NCBI GenBank assembly: GCA_937975655.1
Contig: CALJTZ010000051.1
Location: 1 to 9,202, forward strand
Source: an uncultured Synechococcus sp.
GTDB taxonomy: Bacteria > Cyanobacteriota > Cyanobacteriia > PCC-6307 > Cyanobiaceae
Direction: 5' to 3'
Length of the DNA stretch: 9,202 nucleotides
The notes under the pieces were generated by a model. It ran no database searches. It saw nothing but the letters and a program-made list of their open reading frames with translations, and was not told where the DNA came from. This document shows positions 1 to 6,998 of this stretch, in pieces. Position 1 is the first letter of the stretch, and each line of letters opens with the position of its first letter. The position numbers were made by a program, and so were the translations under genes.

Positions 1-290
1 CGTTCCCGTTGCCTGTGGAAGTCATCCCCATGGCCACTGCGCGCGTGATGCGCCAATTCGCTGCGATGGGCGGCAGCGCCAAGGTGCGTTTGAAAGACGG
101 TCAACCTTTGGTCACCGACAACGGACAACACATCGTCGATGTGACGGGTTTGAAAATCAGCGATCCCCTTCAGTTTGAAACCGAAGTCAACCAATGGCCG
201 GGCGTGGTGACGGTGGGTGTGTTTGCGCACCAAAAAGCGCAGGTGTGTTTGCTGGGCACCTCTACCGGCGTGAAGACACTGACGTTTTGA
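1..290 (+). CDS. rpiA: Ribose-5-phosphate isomerase A, C-terminal part (5' end outside window)
   Basis: RpiA interconverts ribose 5-phosphate and ribulose 5-phosphate in the cytosolic pentose phosphate pathway. Only about the last 95 residues are present. The reading frame is open to the left edge, with the first whole codon at base 3. The visible part has typical RpiA blocks: FPLPVEVIPMA at the edge, a VTDNGQHIVDV block, and WPGVVTVGVFAHQKA followed by LLGTSTGVKTL close to the stop. The catalytic Asp/Lys region of the family lies upstream and is not in the window. The wording resembles betaproteobacterial RpiA and not the RpiA I remember from cyanobacteria, so it does not fit the cyanobacterial genes further right. 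The TGA stop at 288-290 overlaps the likely TTG start of the next gene, which suggests translational coupling. Confidence 0.9.
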   Translation, partial: FPLPVEVIPMATARVMRQFAAMGGSAKVRLKDGQPLVTDNGQHIVDVTGLKISDPLQFETEVNQWPGVVTVGVFAHQKAQVCLLGTSTGVKTLTF

Positions 291-979
291 AAAGCCTAGG
301 ACCGTCCTACCGTGCGTTGGTGCTGGGCGCCACAGGCGCACTGGGGACGGCATTTGTGGAGGCCTTGCAGGCCGACCCCGCATGTGTCGAAGTGCTGGGG
401 TTGTCGCGCAGCTCTGCTCCTGCATTTCGTTTAGAGGATGAAGCCAGCATGGCCACTGCAGCGGCTTCGTTGTACGGTCCGTTTCATCTCATCATCGATG
501 CCACGGGGGCACTCACGATCGACGGGCAGGGGCCTGAAAAACACATGGAGGCACTCAATGCCACACACTTGGCCCGTGCGTTTGAAGTCAACACCATTGG
601 CCCTGCGTTGCTGCTCAAACATTTCGTGCCTTTGCTCGCGACCAAGCAACGCTGCATTTACGCCAAGCTGTCGGCGCGCGTGGGCAGCATCAGCGACAAC
701 CGCAAAGGGGGTTGGTATGGCTACCGCGCTGCGAAAGCGGCATTGAACATGGTGCTGCAAACCGCAGCCATTGAAGCCGCCCGCAAGCGCCCGCAACTGG
801 TCGTGGCGGCGATGCAACCGGGCACCGTGGCGTCTAGTTTGTCAGCACCGTTTGTGCCTGCACAAGATTGCCTTACGCCTGTGCAATCGGTGACAGGTCT
901 CCTGAGTGCTTTGGATGATTTGCCAGCGCAAGCCGCAGCGCACTTTGTGGACCACAAAGGCGAAGCTATCGCTTGGTAA
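287..979 (+). CDS. SDR-family oxidoreductase, CsgA/C-factor-like
   Basis: This is a short-chain dehydrogenase/reductase of about 230 residues, a usual length for a classical SDR. Counting from the TTG at 287, the Rossmann nucleotide-binding loop GATGALG is at residues 14-20 and a conserved Asn is in VNTIGP (about 102). A serine-containing LSARVGSISDN block (Ser129 or Ser134 as candidate catalytic Ser) precedes the YRAAK catalytic motif (Tyr146, Lys150), and a QPGTV block follows near 177. The block from SARVGS through GGWYGYRAAKAALN is typical of the CsgA/C-factor subgroup, predicted cytosolic NAD(P)H-dependent enzymes whose substrates are mostly unknown. No substrate can be inferred here. 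The TTG at 287 was chosen because it starts just before the Rossmann strand and overlaps the rpiA stop; the frame is open back to 194, but that would run deep into rpiA. No clear Shine-Dalgarno is seen. Like rpiA, it looks betaproteobacterial. Confidence 0.85.
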   Translation: MKSLGPSYRALVLGATGALGTAFVEALQADPACVEVLGLSRSSAPAFRLEDEASMATAAASLYGPFHLIIDATGALTIDGQGPEKHMEALNATHLARAFEVNTIGPALLLKHFVPLLATKQRCIYAKLSARVGSISDNRKGGWYGYRAAKAALNMVLQTAAIEAARKRPQLVVAAMQPGTVASSLSAPFVPAQDCLTPVQSVTGLLSALDDLPAQAAAHFVDHKGEAIAW

Positions 980-1018
980 CGCTGCGCAAGTACGGCTGAA
1001 CCAATGGGCCGCCTGGGT

Positions 1019-3211
1019 TCACTGGCTCATGCCTTGGTGGCGCAGCAAGGCATCGAGCTTGGGCTCACGGCCGCGAAACGCTTTGAACGATTCCATCGCG
1101 GGTCGGCTGCCACCGACTTCCAAAATGGTTTCGCGGTAGCGACGGCCTGTTTCAATGCTGGGTTCACCATCGGCGCCTGCGGTTTCTTCAAACGCAGCAT
1201 AGGCATCGGCGCTCAGCACCTCGGCCCACTTGTAGCTGTAGTAGCCCGCTGCATAGCCACCGGCAAAGATGTGGCTGAAGGTGTGCAGCGTGCGGCCCCA
1301 GGCAGGACTTGGCAACACGGCCACTTCGGCGCGAACGTCGCGCAGCACTTGCATGAAGTCTTGGGCCTGTTCACCTTCGGTGTGCAAGCGCATGTCCACG
1401 AGTGAGAACTCAATTTGGCGCAAGGTTTGCAAACCGCTTTGGAAGTTTTTGGCGGCCAGCATTTTGTCGAACAACGCGCGTGGCAAAGGCTCGCCTGTGT
1501 CGACGTGCGCGGTCATGTGGCGCAACACGGGCCACTCCCAGCAGAAGTTTTCCATGAACTGGCTGGGCAATTCCACCGCATCCCACTCCACGCCGTTGAT
1601 GCCGGCCACCTGGGGCCGCTCCACTGTGGTGAGCATGTGCTGGAGGCCATGGCCGAACTCGTGGAAGAGGGTTTCCACCTCTTCGAAGGTCATCAGGCTC
1701 GGGGTGTCGCCCACCGGTGAGCTCTGGTTGCAGATCAGGTAGGCCACCGGCAGCACCGCCTGGCCGCTGGGGCTCACACCGCGGCCCAGGCACTCGTCCA
1801 TCCAGGCGCCGCCGCGCTTGCTGCCCGGGCGGCTGTAGGGATCGAGGTAGAAGGCGGCAATCGCCTCGCCGGCCCGCGCGCCCGCGCCAGCCCCCTCCAG
1901 CACCCGGAAGAAGCGCACATCCGGATGCCACACCGGGGCTTCCCCATCGGCCGCCTCGATGCGAATGTCGAACAGGCGGCCGCAGAGGCTGAACAGGCCC
2001 TCCAGTACCCGCGGCAGGGGGAAATAGGGGCGCAGGGCCTCGCTGTCGAGCTCGAAGCTCTCCTGGCGCAGCACTTCGGCCCAATAGGACACATCCCAGG
2101 GCCTGAGATCCGCGGCCTCCGGTGCGCCGTGGCGAGCGGCGCAGGCCCGCAGGGATTCCAGTTCCTGCATGGCCACGGGATGGGCGGCCAGCCGCAGCTC
2201 CTCCAGCAGCAGCTCCACCGCCGCTTCGGAGTCGGCCATTTTGGCGGCGAGGCTCACTTCGGCCCAGTTGGCATAGCCCAGGCGCTGGGCCTGCTGGCCC
2301 CGCAGGGTGAGGATCTGCTCGATCAGCGGCCAGTTGTTGAGCTCGGCGGCGCTGCCTTCGCCCTGGCCGGAGGCGCGGCCCACATGGGCCTTGTACAGCT
2401 GCTCGCGCAGGTCGCGGCGGCGGCTGTATTTCATGAATGGGGCGTAGCGGGGCATGTCCAGGCCCAGCAGCCAGGGCCCCGATTCCGCCGTGCTGCCCTC
2501 CGCCCCAGCGGCGCGGGAGGCCTGGGCCAGCTGGTCCAGCAGGCTGCTGGGTAGCCCGTCCACGTCGTCTGGATTGGTGAGGCTGAGGGTCCAGCTGTTG
2601 GTGGCATCCAGTACCTGGTTGCCGAAGCGGGTGGAGAGCTCCGCCAGCTCCTGGCTGGCGGCGTTGAAAGCCTCCTGGGCCTCGCCGCTGAGGCCAACCC
2701 CGCGCAGTTGCATGTCGCGCAGCTCGGCGGCCAGGATCCGCTGTTGCGTGGCATCGAGGCCATTGGCCTGCGTTTGCAGCTGCTGCAACGCTCGGTAGAG
2801 CACCTGGCTCTGGCCCGCCCGGTTGCCGAATTGCACCACTGCCGCCTGTTGGCTGGCGTGGGCTTCGCGTAGCTCGGGGCTGTTGCACACGCCATTGAGG
2901 TGGCTCACCACGCCCCAGCTCCAGCGCAGGCGCTCGCCCATGCGCTGCAGGGGGTCCATCACCTGGTGCCACTGCAGCGGGGCGCCACTACCCAAGGCCA
3001 GCTCCAGCTGCTGCTCCAGGGCAGACAGCTCCGCCTGCAGCTGTTCCATCAACGCGGGGATGTGGGCCTTCACCTGTTCGGCTGTGATGGCCTCGAAGGG
3101 GGGCAAGCCTTCCCCCAGCAGGATGGCTGGAACAGGAATTGGGCTGGCGGTGCTGCTGGCGCCGGACATCGGGGGATCGAGCCGCAGGGACGGCCATCGG
3201 GGATCCCCCAT
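1019..3211 (-). CDS. prlC: M3-family oligopeptidase A-type metallopeptidase, apparent hybrid of two lineages
   Basis: Zinc oligopeptidases of family M3 (oligopeptidase A/thimet type) cleave short peptides in the cytosol. The frame encodes 730 residues, close to family length. The zinc motif HEFGH is at residues 517-521 (His517, Glu518, His521) and the third ligand is Glu547 in VELPSQ. The C-terminal domain has the expected SHIFAGGYAAGYYSYKWAEV region (646-665) with substrate-binding tyrosines. Residues 1 to about 540 (for example LPPFEAITAEQV, YLICNQSSPVGDTPSLMTF and a VETLF lead-in) look cyanobacterial. From about residue 555 (FCWEWPVLRHMTAHVDTG, AAKNFQSGLQTLRQIEFSL, LEVGGSRPAMESFKAFRGREP) the protein looks betaproteobacterial. 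TTG leucine codons become frequent from residue 548, whereas I noticed only one earlier (residue 142). Met15 (codon 3169-3167) is at least as likely a start as Met1, because homologues usually begin just before this point; neither has a clear Shine-Dalgarno. The gene starts 29 bases after ndhD ends. Confidence 0.9.
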   Translation of the reverse strand: MGDPRWPSLRLDPPMSGASSTASPIPVPAILLGEGLPPFEAITAEQVKAHIPALMEQLQAELSALEQQLELALGSGAPLQWHQVMDPLQRMGERLRWSWGVVSHLNGVCNSPELREAHASQQAAVVQFGNRAGQSQVLYRALQQLQTQANGLDATQQRILAAELRDMQLRGVGLSGEAQEAFNAASQELAELSTRFGNQVLDATNSWTLSLTNPDDVDGLPSSLLDQLAQASRAAGAEGSTAESGPWLLGLDMPRYAPFMKYSRRRDLREQLYKAHVGRASGQGEGSAAELNNWPLIEQILTLRGQQAQRLGYANWAEVSLAAKMADSEAAVELLLEELRLAAHPVAMQELESLRACAARHGAPEAADLRPWDVSYWAEVLRQESFELDSEALRPYFPLPRVLEGLFSLCGRLFDIRIEAADGEAPVWHPDVRFFRVLEGAGAGARAGEAIAAFYLDPYSRPGSKRGGAWMDECLGRGVSPSGQAVLPVAYLICNQSSPVGDTPSLMTFEEVETLFHEFGHGLQHMLTTVERPQVAGINGVEWDAVELPSQFMENFCWEWPVLRHMTAHVDTGEPLPRALFDKMLAAKNFQSGLQTLRQIEFSLVDMRLHTEGEQAQDFMQVLRDVRAEVAVLPSPAWGRTLHTFSHIFAGGYAAGYYSYKWAEVLSADAYAAFEETAGADGEPSIETGRRYRETILEVGGSRPAMESFKAFRGREPKLDALLRHQGMSQ
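1546..1600. other. Probable junction between betaproteobacterial and cyanobacterial sequence
   Basis: This stretch encodes GVEWDAVELPSQFMEN of the M3 peptidase, which is nearly invariant across bacteria. Protein wording to its right (5' part of the gene) is cyanobacterial, and wording to its left (3' part) plus the two + strand genes is betaproteobacterial. Codon use shifts here too, with TTG for Leu appearing from base 1570 leftwards. The exact break cannot be fixed because the segment is conserved. No repeat, target-site duplication or mobile element is visible at the join. Confidence 0.7.
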
Positions 3212-3240
3212 TTCAGCGGAGATTCGTGGCCGGATGCCGT

Positions 3241-4812
3241 TCAGCCCAGGGCGGGAAGCCGACCGATCGCCACCACGGTGTGGCTGGCCAGGTTGGTGGC
3301 CAGGGAGGTGGTGGTGGCTTCGTAGAGATCGATCGCCACCCGTGGCCAGAAGCCGATCACGAGGGTGGGCACCAACAGGCTCAGGGCAATCACCAGTTCG
3401 CGGGGCTTCATGTCGCCCACCACCGCCAGGGCGGGGATGCGGGGGCCGAAGAACACCCTGCGGCAGAGGCTGAGCAGATAGATGGGGGTGAGCACCACGC
3501 CGATGGCGGCGAGCACCACGGTGATCACCCGGAAGCCCACGGTGAAGCCGTCATTGCTGGTGACCCCCAGGAACACGGTGATTTCGCTCACAAAACCGCT
3601 CATCCCGGGCAGGGCCAGGGAGGCCAGGGAGCTGGCCACGAAGAAGGCGAAGGTGATGGGCAGGGCCTTGGCCAGGCCACCCATATTGGGAATCGAGAGG
3701 GTTTTGGTGCGCTCGTAGAACACCCCGGTCACGAAGAACATGGCGGCGGCGATCAGGCCGTGGCTGATCATCTGCAGCATCGCCCCGCTCATGCCGAGGC
3801 TGTCCACGGCGCCGATGCCCAGCAGCACAAAGCCCATGTGGCTCACCGAACTGCACGCGATCCTGCGTTTCACGTTGTCCTGGGCGAAGGCGTTGAGGGC
3901 GCCGTACACGATGTTCACGATCCCCAGCACGATCAGGGCTGGGGCCAGCTGCAGGTGGGCCTCCGGCAGCATCTGCACGTTGAAGCGCAGCAGGGCATAG
4001 CCCCCCATCTTGAGCAGCACCCCGGCTAGCAGCATCGAAACCGGTGCATTGGCTTCGCCGTGGGCATCCGGCAGCCAGGTGTGCAGGGGGAACATCGGCA
4101 GTTTCACGCCGAAGCCCACCAGGAAGCCCAGGTAGCAGAGCAGGCCGAAGGTGCCACCGGGGCTGCGGGCGGCCAGCTCACTGAGGTTGAGGGTGAAGGG
4201 CCCGTTGAGGGCCAGGGCCAGACCGCTCAGCAGGATCAGCAGCGAGGCGGTGGCGGTGTAGAGGATGAACTTGGTGGCGGCGTACTGGCGCTGGTGGCCG
4301 CCCCAGATGGCGATCAGCAGATACACCGGCACCAGTTCCAGTTCCCAGGCCAGGAAGAAGAGCAGGAAGTCCTGGGACAGGAACACCATCGCCTGGGCCG
4401 AGGCCTGCACCAGCAGCAGGGCGAAGTAGAGGCGACTCTTTTTCTGGATGTTCCAGCTGGCCGCCACCGACAGCAGGGTGACCAGGCCGGAGAGCACCAC
4501 CAGGGGGGCTGAGAGGCCATCGGCCGCCAGCGACCATTCGAGACCCAGGGAGGGAACCCAGGCGAAGCGCTCCACCAGTTGCAGGCCGGCCACCGAGCCG
4601 TCGTAGTGCTGGCTGAACACGTAGAGCATCAGCACCAGGTCCGCCAGCAGCACGGCCAGGGCGGCGGTGCGGGGCAGCTTGGGATCGGTGCCGTCGCCGG
4701 GCAGCAGCATCAACAGCGGAGCCGCCACCGCTGGGAGCAGGGTGATCAGGCTCAGCCAGGGAAAGGAGTCGGAGAGGGTGGACGCGGCCGTCAGGGGCAG
4801 ATTGGCGTCCAT
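3241..4812 (-). CDS. ndhD: NAD(P)H-quinone oxidoreductase (NDH-1) subunit 4, NdhD
   Basis: NdhD is an antiporter-like membrane subunit of the cyanobacterial NDH-1 complex in the thylakoid membrane, which serves respiration and cyclic electron flow and pumps protons during plastoquinone reduction. The protein has 523 residues and is hydrophobic throughout, with many predicted helices, as expected for this NuoM/MrpD-like family. Key charged residues align with those of NuoM: Glu157 in FFLAWELELVP (like NuoM Glu144), Lys237 in GVKLPMFPLHTWLPDAH (like Lys234), Lys268 in LLAGVLLKMGG (like Lys265) and a C-terminal-half Glu410 in SGFVSE. The wording resembles NdhD1/D2 of the respiratory complex more than the CO2-uptake D3/D4 forms, but this is from memory. 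The ATG at 4812 is preceded by an AAGG about 10 bases upstream, a weak ribosome site. The TGA ends 29 bases before the peptidase frame, so the two may be cotranscribed. Confidence 0.96.
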   Translation of the reverse strand: MDANLPLTAASTLSDSFPWLSLITLLPAVAAPLLMLLPGDGTDPKLPRTAALAVLLADLVLMLYVFSQHYDGSVAGLQLVERFAWVPSLGLEWSLAADGLSAPLVVLSGLVTLLSVAASWNIQKKSRLYFALLLVQASAQAMVFLSQDFLLFFLAWELELVPVYLLIAIWGGHQRQYAATKFILYTATASLLILLSGLALALNGPFTLNLSELAARSPGGTFGLLCYLGFLVGFGVKLPMFPLHTWLPDAHGEANAPVSMLLAGVLLKMGGYALLRFNVQMLPEAHLQLAPALIVLGIVNIVYGALNAFAQDNVKRRIACSSVSHMGFVLLGIGAVDSLGMSGAMLQMISHGLIAAAMFFVTGVFYERTKTLSIPNMGGLAKALPITFAFFVASSLASLALPGMSGFVSEITVFLGVTSNDGFTVGFRVITVVLAAIGVVLTPIYLLSLCRRVFFGPRIPALAVVGDMKPRELVIALSLLVPTLVIGFWPRVAIDLYEATTTSLATNLASHTVVAIGRLPALG

Positions 4813-4960
4813 CTCAGCCTTGGCTTGGGTTACTGGAAGTGGGCCGTCAACAGTCAGCGTCTGGGCTTTGCAGCAACGCGGCTGTCTGTGTCTCGTTGGC
4901 CTGACGCTAGCCCATCGGCCTGGGTATATGTACTCAGGGGTGCTGGGCTAGGGGGTGGGT
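4813..4960 (-). promoter_or_regulatory. Gap between thrB and ndhD, candidate ndhD promoter region
   Basis: At 148 bases this is the longest non-coding stretch in the window, whereas the neighbouring gaps on this strand are 29 to 39 bases. It is therefore the best place for a separate ndhD promoter. The only AT-rich patch is GTACATATAC (- strand, 4924-4933), which could include a -10 element; no convincing -35 partner is seen. A TTGAC occurs closer to ndhD but lacks a -10 at suitable spacing. The patch also forms the tip of an inverted repeat described separately. Confidence 0.3.
4907..4951. repeat. Nested inverted repeat downstream of thrB
   Basis: The outer arms CTAGCCCA (4907-4914) and TGGGCTAG (4944-4951) are a perfect 8-base inverted repeat. 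Inside and almost on the same axis, CCTGGGTA (4919-4926) pairs with TACTCAGG (4931-4938) around a TATG loop, with one G-T pair and seven Watson-Crick pairs. The unpaired stretches between the two stems are 4 and 5 bases. The structure begins 9 bases beyond the thrB stop. No T-run follows on either strand, so it is not a standard intrinsic terminator. It could be a transcript 3'-end hairpin or a protein-binding dyad for ndhD. Confidence 0.5.
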
Positions 4961-5899
4961 TCAGAGGTGGCGCCAGCGGCTGCCGGCCTGCTGGAGTTGC
5001 AGCACCTCGGCTCTTGACGCTACGCCTTCGGCCTCCCAGGCCCTCACCATGGCGCGACTGACGGCACCGGCACTGTCCCTATTGGAGAGCGCCAGGATGC
5101 TCGGGCCAGCGCCGCTGATCACGCAGCCCCAGGCTCCAGCCTGAAGGGCGGCTTCGCGCACCTGCCGGCCGCCCTGAATCAGGCCCCAGCGGTAGGGCTC
5201 GTGGATCCGGTCGTGCATGCCATCGGCGATCAGATCGCCGTTGCCCGTGCGCAAGCCCTGCAGCAGCAGGGTGAGCGAGCCGAGATTGGTCACGGCATCG
5301 GGAATCGAGATCACCTTGGGCATCACCCGCCGGGCCTCACTGGTGGAGAGGCGAATGGAGGGGATGGCCACCACCGCCAGCACCTCCGGTGACCACTCGC
5401 AGCGCACCACCCGCCAGCGGTGGGAGGCTGCCTTGGCGGTCATGCAGAGCCCCCCCAGCAGCGAGGGCACCACGTTGTCGGGATGGCCCTCGATATCGAT
5501 GGCCAGCTCCAGCAGCTTTTCGCGGCTGAGCGGCTCGCCGATCAGGGCGTTGGCACCCATCAGCCCGGCCACGATGGCGGTGGCACTGCTGCCCAGGCCT
5601 CGGGCCGGTGGCACTGCCAGCCGCACCCGCGCCTCCACGGCAATTGGCTGCTCGCCGGCCTCCTTCCACACCCGCTGAGCGGCGCGGTACACCAGGTTGT
5701 CTGGGCCGCCGCGGAGATGGGAGCCTTCGCTGCCCTCGATGATCAGCTCGAAGCGCTCGCCATCGCCCTCGATGCAGCGCATCTCGAAGTGATTGTTCAG
5801 ATCCAGGGCTGCTCCCAGGCAATCAAATCCTGGGCCGAGATTGGCTGTAGTGGCCGGTACGTCCACCACAACCCCCTGTCCGATGCGGGGGCGCACCAT
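4961..5899 (-). CDS. thrB: Homoserine kinase
   Basis: ThrB phosphorylates homoserine with ATP to O-phosphohomoserine, the substrate of threonine synthase, in the cytosol. The 312-residue protein is full length for this GHMP-kinase family. It shows the N-terminal motif PATTANLGPGFDCLG (15-29), the ATP-binding loop PPARGLGSSATA (97-108), the IEGHPDNVVPSLLGG block (136-150), DRIHEPYR (230-237, a conserved substrate-site segment) and the C-terminal glycine motif ISGAGPS (261-267). The ATG at 5899 places the first conserved block at the usual distance from the start; only a weak GGA lies upstream. It begins 39 bases after the glk stop on the same strand, and with thrS two genes away the cluster links making threonine with loading it onto tRNA. 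The sequence is very close to what I recall for marine and freshwater picocyanobacteria. Confidence 0.96.
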   Translation of the reverse strand: MVRPRIGQGVVVDVPATTANLGPGFDCLGAALDLNNHFEMRCIEGDGERFELIIEGSEGSHLRGGPDNLVYRAAQRVWKEAGEQPIAVEARVRLAVPPARGLGSSATAIVAGLMGANALIGEPLSREKLLELAIDIEGHPDNVVPSLLGGLCMTAKAASHRWRVVRCEWSPEVLAVVAIPSIRLSTSEARRVMPKVISIPDAVTNLGSLTLLLQGLRTGNGDLIADGMHDRIHEPYRWGLIQGGRQVREAALQAGAWGCVISGAGPSILALSNRDSAGAVSRAMVRAWEAEGVASRAEVLQLQQAGSRWRHL

Positions 5900-5938
5900 G
5901 CGATCCGTTCTGCTGGGGCTCAGTGTCCCACCTGCTGG

Positions 5939-6964
5939 CTACACCTCCAGCAGCATCCGGGCCCGGCAGGCCGCACTGAACAAACCGGCGCCGGCATCGG
6001 TGAGGGCCTTCACCGCCACCTGGCCCACCACCGGGCTGAGGCGGCCCTTGCGGCCAAAGGGCCCAAGGAATGCCTCTGAAGCGAGCTGGTCGAGCAGTTT
6101 GCCGGCGGTGCCACCGCCGATCCACAGCCCCCCCAGGCAGAGGGATTGCAGCACCAGATCGCCGGCAACGCTGCCGTAGGCGCCCAGCCAGATGCTGAGG
6201 GCGTGCTGGGCCAGTGGATCCCCCGCCTGGGCTGCCGAGGCCACCAGGGCCGGAAGATCGGGTCGATCATGAGTTGCGGCGTCACTAGTGGCCCAGAGCT
6301 GGCTCGGCTGATGCAGCTGGTGGGAGGTGGAGCCGGTGTGTTGGCTCAGGCACCAGCGGAACACCTGCCCCAGGCCCGGGCCGCTCACCACCCGCTCAAT
6401 CGACACCCGCTCCAGCCCCTGATCCTCCAGCAGCCATTGCTTCAGCTGCCATTCCGCCTCGCTGCGGGCGGCGAACTCGCCGTGGGCGGCTTCGCTGGCC
6501 ATGGCCATCAGGCCCCGCGGACCGGGAATGCCCATGGCCACGCCGAGTCCGGTACCGGCTCCGAGGATCGCGATCGGTGCCCCGGAGATCGCGGGCTGGG
6601 CCACCAGGGTGTGCTGCTGGTGCGCCTGCAGGTGGTTGAGGCCGTAGATGAGCACGGCGAAGTCGTTCACCAGCTCCAGGTGCTCGATGGCACAGGCGTT
6701 CTGGAGCGCGTGCTCCTCGAGCAGCCAGGGCAGGTTGGTGAGTTGCACCCGCCCCCCTTGCACGGGGCCGGCAATGGCGAGGCAGGCTCGCTGGGGCCGA
6801 TCCGGCAACGGCTCGAGGAAATGGTTCAGCAGCTCGGAGAAGTCGTGCCAATCGGCTGAGCTGTAACGCTCGCGGCGCTGCTCGATCAGTTGATCACCGT
6901 CCACCCGGTAGGTGGCCAGCAGCGTTTTGGTGCCGCCGATATCCCCGGCCAGGATGGTGGTCAT
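5939..6964 (-). CDS. glk: Glucokinase (ROK/Glk-type hexokinase fold)
   Basis: Glk phosphorylates glucose to glucose 6-phosphate with ATP in the cytosol, feeding glycogen, glycolytic and pentose phosphate routes. The 341-residue protein has the phosphate-binding DIGGTK near the N-terminus (8-13), AIAGPV (63-68), TNLPW (76-80), the VNDF block containing the likely catalytic base Asp101, the LGAGTGLGVA loop (134-143), SEAAHGEF (157-164) and a C-terminal LWIGGGTAGKLL adenosine-binding block (280-291). Together these fit the bacterial Glk family of about 320-350 residues. Residues 205-235 are a less conserved His/Ser/Gln-rich insert-like stretch. The ATG at 6964 directly precedes the first beta strand (TTILAGDIGG). 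The gene starts 34 bases after thrS ends and stops 39 bases before thrB, so cotranscription is likely. Confidence 0.95.
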   Translation of the reverse strand: MTTILAGDIGGTKTLLATYRVDGDQLIEQRRERYSSADWHDFSELLNHFLEPLPDRPQRACLAIAGPVQGGRVQLTNLPWLLEEHALQNACAIEHLELVNDFAVLIYGLNHLQAHQQHTLVAQPAISGAPIAILGAGTGLGVAMGIPGPRGLMAMASEAAHGEFAARSEAEWQLKQWLLEDQGLERVSIERVVSGPGLGQVFRWCLSQHTGSTSHQLHQPSQLWATSDAATHDRPDLPALVASAAQAGDPLAQHALSIWLGAYGSVAGDLVLQSLCLGGLWIGGGTAGKLLDQLASEAFLGPFGRKGRLSPVVGQVAVKALTDAGAGLFSAACRARMLLEV

Positions 6965-6998
6965 GGCAGTTCCGAGCGTGATGGGACTGGCGTGGGAT

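Noticed and set aside
194..286. Upstream extension of the SDR frame to 194.
   Set aside because: It would overlap rpiA by almost 100 bases and add residues before the Rossmann fold that match no SDR.
980..1018. Possible bidirectional terminator between the convergent SDR and peptidase genes.
   Set aside because: I find no stem of useful length with a T-run in these 39 bases.
1410..2972. A 520-codon open frame on the - strand within the peptidase gene.
   Set aside because: It is out of frame with the recognisable M3 peptidase, is dominated by Gly, Pro, Arg and Ala, and resembles no family. It is a shadow of GC-rich coding DNA.
3139..4512. Long + strand open frames opposite ndhD (3139-4029 and 4060-4512), rich in His, Gln and Gly.
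   Set aside because: They lie antisense to a clear NdhD gene, and their composition is what reverse-reading of hydrophobic GC-rich codons gives.
6146..6859. A 237-codon + strand frame opposite glk.
   Set aside because: It is antisense to an intact glucokinase and has no recognisable domain.
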